Shown here: piece after piece, positions 16,901 to 20,750 of the stretch
How the letters are laid out: every line of letters starts with the position of its first letter
Position numbering within the stretch: the stretch's first letter is position 1
From: CAZWUK01 sp964636685
Lineage (GTDB): Bacteria; Bacillota; Clostridia; Christensenellales; CAG-138
Direction: 5' to 3'
NCBI GenBank assembly: GCA_964636685.1
Contig: CAZWUK010000039.1
Coordinates: 1-20,750, forward strand
Length of the DNA stretch: 20,750 nucleotides
The notes under the pieces: model-generated
The model's input: the letters and a program-made list of their open reading frames with translations, nothing else
What the model was told of the DNA's origin: nothing
Database searches by the model: none
Program-made: the position numbers and the translations under genes

Positions 16901-17240
16901 CTGTCTTATCCGCAACGCGCGAGAAAGCGGACAGCTCCTTCTGCCGTCGGTAGACCGATCTGCGCGCGACCATGGCAAGTCCTTGCTTGGAAAGGTGCTG
17001 TCGAGTGTCGCCGGCAAGCGAAAGCACGCGCTCGCAAAGCCGTCCAAAGCTCAACACCTGAACGCCAAACAGACCGCCCAACGCAGAAGAAAGACGGCGC
17101 TCTGTTTCAAACGTATATTGCTCGGGTACGATCAAGATGGCGGTTTCGAGCTTTCTCATGTGCTCGCGCAGGCATTCGGTGATGTAGGACTGCGCGCCCG
17201 CGTCTGCGCGTCCCAACAGGAAATGGATTCGCCGCGTCAT
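13962..17240 (-). CDS. addB: ATP-dependent helicase/nuclease subunit B, Walker A degenerate
   Basis: This is the partner of AddA (1092 aa), carrying the second RecB-type nuclease domain and an iron-sulphur cluster. The nuclease core IVDYKLSG has Asp911 and Lys913. The cluster cysteines are Cys751 (in SACPFRHFARYG) and Cys1047, Cys1050 and Cys1056 (CDYCDYRSVC), the expected C...C-x2-C-x5-C pattern. Oddity: the N-terminal Walker A, which reads GRSGSGKT in Bacillus subtilis AddB, is GRADAGAQS here, so the Lys and the Thr/Ser are missing. AddB is not the motor, and in B. subtilis this site is tied to Chi handling, so loss may change Chi response but not resection (inference). The ATG overlaps the thpR stop by 4 bases (ATGA), implying coupled translation. 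Confidence 0.95.
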   Translation of the reverse strand: MTRRIHFLLGRADAGAQSYITECLREHMRKLETAILIVPEQYTFETERRLSSALGGLFGVQVLSFGRLCERVLSLAGDTRQHLSKQGLAMVARRSVYRRQKELSAFSRVADKTGFSAEIADVVIHLKQCCILPEELQKTAEHMQGLPLLCDKLHDVALLYADIDEFLSARYLTADDAMQAVLSLLPASFVANVPVYIDGFGTASESAYRLAGAIFSAASEVTVSLTVDPDPAARDAGLFSPDGAILDALTGIAAKRGIPTGVRTFSSRPKHLDDALLHLERNLYAHPPAVFDGKTDRIRVVAAPDRAAEADALANAVRQTAVSGIRYRDMAVLVSDLDGYAELIRRAFSRRGIPVFIDRKRPVTAFSPVGFVLASLRAGVNGYPANELFSIAKSGFGGIAPQDAEAFENYARRWNLRGSRFLSPFTRGEPEDAERARSALVPKLSALHDALSEKAVSAKVRAVYAYLTAVDMQKTLSQLCETLLAAGRPQDAAAHAQIWNQLMLLLSQLDTILGDVSMGRNEFLAVFEEGLAGYSIGVVPGVTDQVLLGDMSRSRIGTVRRLFVVGANDGLLPPNAMDDALISDAELALLSSAGLQVWNDTAFTAALNRFRIYGALTKAREGLYVSFAASSDSNELSPSRLVLSIEQLFPGCARREILTEPDALPATDADAMDMLTGDLRRWKQDGIVTKRLSSLLSYYRDAPDCRARISRMLDAADGRMAYEPFGKKLADAIYGDRISMSASRLEQFSACPFRHFARYGMGAEVRKEGLERNSDLGSFYHAVLSDLVDTVTKRKLPWQSIDEETLERLLDELLPPHLAAHNDGILLSDERLRAGLFLIVETIRYAARAVVQQMLSGVFLPVSTEVRFGDGQAFPPIRILLSDGRTALLSGVIDRLDRAEIDGTSFFRIVDYKLSGKKLTAAGILAGLTLQLPLYLSAAAAGGERAGMYYMPLKLPALSEDAEVEAQLIRHFRMNGLTLSEPAVVAGSGGTDMLENVNHLQSGAFSGALCDSSELSCLLERAIQVTGQQIDRIRAGEMAASPIKGSCDYCDYRSVCRFDPTLAACRVRKLPTISWKTYFEELAGGHRTDAQD

Positions 17241-17758
17241 AGGAACAGCTCCTTGTGCACAGGCGTATAGACCGTTTGTCCCTTTTCGGAACGGCTTTCA
17301 TACAGTACGATCTGATTGACGGTGAACGCATCGTTGTGCTGCGCTAGGGCAACGTCGTCGCCCTGCATATTGCGCCCGATCGTGATGTGCGGACGAAACC
17401 GTCCCGCGCTTTTGACAAAGCCGCGCTCGAGCAGCGCGCTTTCCAGCATTTCATACAGCCGCGTCAGTTCCGAAAGATCGCCGGTCATTTCGACGATCCC
17501 CGTTTTGACGGCGCGGCTCGAAAAACCCCCGTATTCGCCAAGGCGCAGCAAAAACGGTCGCGCGTCGCAGACCGCCTCGTGCATGGCGTCGGCAATGTCG
17601 CACAGCGCGTCGCTTTCCCCGAAAAAGTGCAGCGTGACATGATAGCTTTTGTCCGGCACATAGCGACCGACCGCCCCCTTTTGCATCAGCTCCCGCTTCA
17701 CGGCGCCCAGCGCGCGGCGGATGTCCGGCGGCACGGGGATGGCGATAAATAAGCGCAT
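17237..17758 (-). CDS. thpR: RNA 2',3'-cyclic 3'-phosphodiesterase (2H family)
   Basis: This is a 2H phosphoesterase (173 aa) of the LigT/ThpR group, which opens 2',3'-cyclic phosphate ends of RNA. Both catalytic HxT motifs are visible: HVT (40-42) and HIT (124-126). The N-terminal MRLFIAIPVP is typical. ATG 17758 has AAGGAG with an 8-base spacer. It is the first gene of the operon with addB and addA, overlapping addB by 4 bases. The pairing of an RNA-end enzyme with AddAB probably reflects shared expression and not a shared pathway. Confidence 0.9.
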   Translation of the reverse strand: MRLFIAIPVPPDIRRALGAVKRELMQKGAVGRYVPDKSYHVTLHFFGESDALCDIADAMHEAVCDARPFLLRLGEYGGFSSRAVKTGIVEMTGDLSELTRLYEMLESALLERGFVKSAGRFRPHITIGRNMQGDDVALAQHNDAFTVNQIVLYESRSEKGQTVYTPVHKELFL

Positions 17759-17804
17759 GGCAGGTTCTCCTTCAAAACGGCATAATCCATGGTATTCTTT
17801 CTTT

Positions 17805-17833
17805 ATTGTACCGTGTTTTCTTCAAAGCGTCAC
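17805..17833 (-). promoter_or_regulatory. Candidate promoter of thpR-addB-addA
   Basis: On the minus strand, TACAAT (17805-17810) is preceded at 17 bases by GTGACG (17828-17833), a weak -35. The -10 is good. The -35 touches the inverted repeat beginning at 17833. Confidence 0.45.
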
Positions 17834-17864
17834 TTACTTTTCTTTCATGAGAAAGAAAAGTAAG
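17833..17864. repeat. Perfect 14-bp inverted repeat
   Basis: CTTACTTTTCTTTC (17833-17846) and its exact complement (17851-17864) flank ATGA. The right arm is also the start of the first direct-repeat copy, so the left arm looks like an inverted partial copy. There is no T tract on either side suited to a simple terminator. The stretch 17759-18235 holds this hairpin, the two direct repeats and two promoters, and no convincing gene. Confidence 0.85.
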
Positions 17865-17899
17865 CAAAAGAAAGCAAAGGGGATCTCCGACTTTGCTGC
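17850..17899 (+). repeat. Direct repeat, copy 1
   Basis: This roughly 50-base unit recurs at 17956-18006. It starts AGAAAGAAAAG, continues with the purine-rich CAAAAGAAAGCAAAGGGG, and ends TCTCCGACTTTGCTGC. Inside, GCAAAG (17874-17879) and CTTTGC (17891-17896) can form a stem. The two copies differ at one base (T or C at 17861/17967) and one inserted A. Confidence 0.85.
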
Positions 17900-17955
17900 T
17901 GGTGGAGGATGTACTTTGTGTTGCCGAAAACAGATAGGCGTACAAATGCCTCTTT

Positions 17956-18006
17956 AGAAAGAAAAGCAAGCAAAAGAAAGCAAAGGGGAATCTCCGACTT
18001 TGCTGC
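17956..18006 (+). repeat. Direct repeat, copy 2
   Basis: This is the second copy, offset 106-107 bases from the first. The stem arms GCAAAG (17980-17985) and CTTTGC (17998-18003) are identical to copy 1, while the extra A falls in the loop. Sequence after each copy differs but keeps a similar G/T-rich character. Confidence 0.85.
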
Positions 18007-18089
18007 ACGGCGAAGCACGGGTTGCATTTGTGCGTACAGTTTGGACGCCTGCAAAGCGAACAAATCCAGAACAGGGACGATTTTGCACA

Positions 18090-18118
18090 TTGAACATCAG
18101 ATATCGCAAGCGTATACT
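18090..18118 (+). promoter_or_regulatory. SigA-type promoter of the small-gene islet
   Basis: TTGAAC (18090-18095) and TATACT (18113-18118) are spaced by 17 bases. The first small gene starts 118 bases beyond the -10, leaving a leader of about 110 bases (18125-18235) with no obvious riboswitch or terminator. Confidence 0.6.
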
Positions 18119-18235
18119 TAAAATGCTAGCAGCTAAAAATTGCTCGCAACAGGATAAAGGCCGGGAAACAGAGAACGTTTCGGACATTTGCAACGGCGGC
18201 AGGGACAAAGATTGATGTGATGAGGTGTTGCTTTT

Positions 18236-18514
18236 ATGAGTCATGATTTTGCTTATGATTATACGATCTTCCCGGAAGCGGACAACATACAATTTAAGGC
18301 GCTGTACAAGCAGATCGCCAATATACCTGAGATCAAATTTCAGGATACGCTGATTGATGTGGATGGCTCCATTACCTGCCGCTATCTTCTGGACGGCAGG
18401 AGGATTCTTGCATATAACGATTACGAAGTTGATGCCATATATGTCAAGTCGGACGCCGATCTGTCCGCATACTTGACCGATTACTGGTCTACGCACAAAA
18501 GGAACTGTCCATGA
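18236..18514 (+). CDS. Small protein of unknown function, immunity-like
   Basis: This is an acidic, soluble-looking protein (92 aa) with no signal peptide or membrane span. It has an FPEAD motif near the N-terminus, a helix-like NIQFKALYKQIANIP, then DVDGSITCRYL and YNDYEVDAIYVKSDADLSAYL, suggesting a small alpha/beta domain. I cannot place it in a named family with confidence. Small acidic orphan proteins like this often turn out to be immunity proteins of polymorphic toxins, but no toxin lies in this window. ATG 18236 has GAGGTG (18222-18227) with an 8-base spacer. It is AT-richer than its neighbours and follows a repeat region, which suggests acquired DNA. Confidence 0.7.
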   Translation: MSHDFAYDYTIFPEADNIQFKALYKQIANIPEIKFQDTLIDVDGSITCRYLLDGRRILAYNDYEVDAIYVKSDADLSAYLTDYWSTHKRNCP

Positions 18515-18642
18515 TGCTGCAATGGCAGATCTTTAGGACGGGGAAGCTGGAAGCATAAAAGCCCCGGATGTGCTTTCCTTGCCAATAATAGTCCGAACAC
18601 AGAAGATTGCGAAGTAGGGCAAAAAAGAAAGGCGGTGCGTCC

Positions 18643-18960
18643 TTGGAGTACGACGAATTAACGGAGAGCCGATTTCTGCTGTCCATACAGTCGGGCAACA
18701 GTGCGGATGTTCTTGCCGGGCTCAAGCATAGAGGCGCCTACTTCCGCTTTCAGGCGATTCTAGCTGCTATTGATTATGATATATCCACTGACGAAGCGAT
18801 CATGCAGCTTCGCGCGCTTTTGAAAGACGAACGGGTCGTGCTCGGGGAAAAGATTTGTGACTTTGCAAAAGTTGCATTGTATAAATATGACGGTTACAAA
18901 GTAGCCCGAGATGATCGGGCATTTCGGTTGCTTGACTTCATAAAGCAGTCGAGTCGGTGA
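18643..18960 (+). CDS. Small HEAT-repeat-like protein, possible orphan immunity protein
   Basis: The product (105 aa) is predicted to be helical and cytoplasmic. The pattern is GNSADVLAGLKHRGAYFRF, QAILAAIDYDISTDEAIMQL, then LGEKICDFAKVALYKY, which reads as two to three short paired helices of HEAT type. Similar small helical proteins occur as orphan or toxin-linked immunity proteins in Bacillota; this match is from memory of the pattern, not a search. Start is uncertain: TTG 18643 follows AAAGG (about 18628-18632) and gives the conserved-looking LEYDEL N-terminus. The in-frame TTG at 18607 would add a very basic 12-residue tail. It lies 128 bases after the previous small gene and is followed by a strong terminator, so the two probably share a transcript. 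Confidence 0.7.
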   Translation: MEYDELTESRFLLSIQSGNSADVLAGLKHRGAYFRFQAILAAIDYDISTDEAIMQLRALLKDERVVLGEKICDFAKVALYKYDGYKVARDDRAFRLLDFIKQSSR

Positions 18961-19015
18961 GACCGCCTTGATACGCTGCCCGGGGCTTTTTTCAGCAGTT
19001 TGTAATAGAGCAGAA

Positions 19016-19043
19016 GGGACAGGCGTTTGCCTGTCCCCGTTTT
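19016..19043 (+). terminator. Terminator of the small-gene islet
   Basis: GGGACAGGC (19016-19024) and GCCTGTCCC (19029-19037) form a perfect 9-bp stem with loop GTTT, followed by CGTTTT. It also could serve degV from the other side, though the minus-strand tail is poorer in T. A second hairpin, CTGCCG/CGGCAG at 19068-19086, lies between it and the degV stop codon. Confidence 0.8.
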
Positions 19044-19090
19044 GCGAAAAAGTCATATTCACGCGTCCTGCCGTTTTTATCGGCAGTCTG

Positions 19091-19978
19091 TCAATGCACG
19101 CGCTTGTCGCCGTAGAAAAAGAGCGCCACGGTGCCGGGACCGGTATGCGCGCCGATGACGGTGCCGACCGAATTGATGAGCACGGGGCCGTTGAGCTTCG
19201 GGAATTTTTGTTCAACAAGATCCGCGACCTTGCGCGCGTCGGCAATGCAGGCGGAGTTGGAGATGTAGCACCTGCCGGAATAATCGTAACCGTTCTGGAC
19301 GTGCTCCTCCATGCGCTTGACGATCTCATGGATCACGCGGTTCTTGCCCTGATACTTGGTACGGGGGATCAAATGCCCCTCGTCGTCCATGTTGAGCAAG
19401 GGGCAGATGGACAGCAGCGTGCCGAAGGTCGCCGCCGCGGCGGAGATGCGTCCGCCGCGCTTATAGCTGGTCAGGTCGGTAGAGAAAAACCAGTGATGCA
19501 GGTTGAGCTTGTTTTCTTCGAGCCAGGTCTGCACCTCATCAATGGATGCGCCGGTGTCGCCAAGATCTGCCGCCATGGTCGTCAAAAGACCGTAGCCGCT
19601 CGAAGCGCCGAGGGAATCCACGATTGCGATCTTGCGGTCGGGGTATTTTTCAAGAAGCGTTTCGCGCGCGACGCAGGCGGAGTTGTAGGAGCCGGAAAGC
19701 CCTGTGGACAGTGAGATGTGCAGCACATCCTTGCCCTCCATGAGAAACGGCTCAAAGAACTCGGTAAACTGCTCTACGTTCACCTGCGAGGTGGTCGGCA
19801 TGGCGCCGGCGGCGATACGGGCGTAAAAATCTTGAAAGGACATCGATTTTCCAAGATCGTCCGGGTAGGTTTTGCCGTCCATGACATAATGGAAGCAAAC
19901 ATAGTGGACGTCGCGTTCTTGAAAAAACGACTCGGGCATATCCGCGGTGGAACAACAGGTTAGGACAAAATTGCGCAT
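19091..19978 (-). CDS. DegV family fatty-acid-binding protein
   Basis: This is a DegV-fold protein (295 aa) with the typical two-domain layout. The N-terminal segment carries a CCSTADMP motif where family members have the DS(T/S)xD pattern. MPTTSQVNVEQF, then LSTGLSGSYNSA and the DSLGASSGYG segment follow, all part of the lipid head-group pocket. Members bind a single fatty acid; in Gram-positives some (FakB) present it to the kinase FakA for phosphorylation. No FakA is nearby, so the FakB role is inference. The start at 19978 has GGAGG with a 7-base spacer. It is a single gene on the minus strand, converging on the small-gene islet. Confidence 0.92.
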   Translation of the reverse strand: MRNFVLTCCSTADMPESFFQERDVHYVCFHYVMDGKTYPDDLGKSMSFQDFYARIAAGAMPTTSQVNVEQFTEFFEPFLMEGKDVLHISLSTGLSGSYNSACVARETLLEKYPDRKIAIVDSLGASSGYGLLTTMAADLGDTGASIDEVQTWLEENKLNLHHWFFSTDLTSYKRGGRISAAAATFGTLLSICPLLNMDDEGHLIPRTKYQGKNRVIHEIVKRMEEHVQNGYDYSGRCYISNSACIADARKVADLVEQKFPKLNGPVLINSVGTVIGAHTGPGTVALFFYGDKRVH

Positions 19979-20044
19979 AGAATTTCCTCCAAATATTGTG
20001 ATCTCCCAGCGGGGGATAGGTGTGATTGAATAACATATAACATA

Positions 20045-20062
20045 GTATGTATAACTACATAC
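20045..20062. promoter_or_regulatory. Palindrome upstream of degV, possible operator
   Basis: GTATGTA (20045-20051) and TACATAC (20056-20062) flank TAAC. The 18-base palindrome sits about 67 bases upstream of the degV start in an AT-rich stretch where its promoter must lie. A specific -35/-10 pair could not be fixed by eye. Confidence 0.35.
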
Positions 20063-20190
20063 GACGGATCGACTTTATCACAGCAACCACAAAAGCGCAA
20101 CCCGTTTTCAGACAAAAAACACAAGTGTTTCCGTTTTTTCACAAATGCGGTACACGCGCATAAACATCTTGGTAAATTGACCGTGTTCGA

Positions 20191-20219
20191 TTGACAAAAC
20201 GGCGCCGTCGGGATACATT
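20191..20219 (+). promoter_or_regulatory. SigA-type promoter of leuS
   Basis: A perfect TTGACA (20191-20196) and TACATT (20214-20219) are spaced by 17 bases. The leader to the leuS start is about 90 bases. The degV-leuS intergenic stretch (19979-20316) holds this promoter and the degV palindrome and no gene. Confidence 0.65.
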
Positions 20220-20316
20220 TATAAGAAGTCTTGTCTTTTAACGGCTTGTGCGGGAACGATCCGCGCGGCGTGAGGCAGACGTCAACCCGTACCAACATCC
20301 TGAAGGAGTTTATGCT

Positions 20317-20750
20317 ATGTCAGAAAAGTACAATCCGTCTGCTATCGAAGAAAAATGGCAGAAGATCTGGGCGGACGACCATTGCTTCGAGGCGGAGGCG
20401 TCTCACGATAAACCGAAGTTTTTTGGGCTGATCGAGTTTCCCTATCCCTCCGGACAGGGGCTGCATGTCGGGCATCCGCGTCCCTTCACCGCCATGGACG
20501 TGATCGCAAGAAAGCGCCGCATGGAGGGCTACAACGTGCTCTACCCCATCGGGTACGACGCTTTTGGGCTTCCTACGGAGAATTACGCCATCAAAACGGG
20601 CATCCATCCCGCCAAGGTCACGCACGACAATATCGAGCGGTTCCGCGGTCAGCTCCAGCGGCTCGGGTACTCGTTTGACTATTCGCGCGAGGTCAATACC
20701 ACCGATCCGGATTACTACAAATGGACGCAGTGGATCTTTTTGAAATTCTT
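20317..20750 (+). CDS. leuS: Leucyl-tRNA synthetase, N-terminal part (cut by the window edge)
   Basis: This class I aminoacyl-tRNA synthetase charges tRNA-Leu. The 144 codons present show the N-terminal YNPSAIEEKWQKIW, then the segment FPYPSGQGLHVGHPRPFTAMD with the HIGH-type signature HVGH (50-53). YPIGYDAFGLPTENYAIKTG, which is typical of LeuRS, follows. The KMSKS loop and editing domain are beyond the window. ATG 20317 has AAGGAG (20303-20308) with an 8-base spacer. The short leader shows no T-box core (no TGGNACCGCG-like sequence), so control by uncharged tRNA is not evident. Confidence 0.95.
   Translation, partial: MSEKYNPSAIEEKWQKIWADDHCFEAEASHDKPKFFGLIEFPYPSGQGLHVGHPRPFTAMDVIARKRRMEGYNVLYPIGYDAFGLPTENYAIKTGIHPAKVTHDNIERFRGQLQRLGYSFDYSREVNTTDPDYYKWTQWIFLKF

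Noticed and set aside
17850..18006. A possible CRISPR array
   Set aside because: There are only two copies of a ~50-base unit, with imperfect identity and no cas genes; it fits a dispersed repeat better.
17772..18496. Several minus-strand small open frames through the repeat region
   Set aside because: They are hydrophobic translations of the repeat itself (recurring KVGD...LLSFA patterns) with no ribosome binding sites, so they reflect the repeat and not genes.
18511..18558. A 15-codon reading frame (starting MMLQWQIF) whose ATG overlaps the stop of the first small islet gene
   Set aside because: It is too short to support as a gene. It may be a remnant of a third islet gene, but nothing downstream continues it.
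20226..20316. A possible T-box leader before leuS
   Set aside because: The leader is only about 90 bases and lacks the T-box core and a terminator.

Overview
The window looks like a chromosomal segment of an anaerobic, probably spore-forming member of the Bacillota (Clostridia). The evidence is AddAB in place of RecBCD, a PerR-rubrerythrin peroxide module, SpmA/SpmB spore maturation proteins, a riboflavin ECF S component under an FMN riboswitch, a CBS/DRTGG-type Mn-dependent pyrophosphatase, a TGS-containing nucleoside kinase, a PfoR-like membrane protein, DegV, and strong GGAGG-type ribosome binding sites nearly everywhere. Base composition looks GC-rich for the class (judged by eye at 55-60%, not computed), so a high-GC clostridial lineage is more likely than classical Clostridium. 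Species cannot be assigned from the sequence alone.

Layout. 1-1370: the terminator of an off-window gene, a membrane-anchored GH5-like protein that appears to lack the catalytic nucleophile, and a bidirectional terminator. 1373-1489: tRNA-Val(CAC) on the minus strand with its promoter. 1548-5028: ppaC-type pyrophosphatase, then a nucleoside kinase. 5153-6251: on the minus strand, a perR-rubrerythrin operon with a strong promoter and a Fur/PerR-like operator. 6289-7209: divergently, FMN riboswitch, ribU and terminator. 7208-8268: spmA-spmB on the minus strand, overlapping by 4 bases. 8469-10449: a lipoprotein of unknown function, then a PfoR/PTS_EIIC_2-like membrane protein. 10517-17758: a minus-strand operon thpR-addB-addA. 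17.8-19.04 kb: an accessory islet with a perfect 14-bp inverted repeat, two copies of a ~50-bp direct repeat with a conserved hairpin core, a good promoter and two small orphan genes that resemble immunity-type proteins. 19091-19978: degV on the minus strand. 20191-20750: promoter and 5' end of leuS, cut by the window edge.

Most of the window is ordinary housekeeping. ppaC and the kinase serve phosphate and nucleotide metabolism. perR and rbr form a peroxide-sensing and peroxide-detoxifying pair. ribU imports flavin under FMN feedback. thpR-addB-addA encodes RNA end processing and double-strand break resection. The parts most worth a second look are the repeat-plus-small-gene islet, the loss of the Walker A lysine in AddB, and the apparent loss of the catalytic nucleophile in the GH5-like protein. 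I did not find a convincing new multi-gene defence or mobile system. The islet is the best candidate for something undescribed, and its function is inference.
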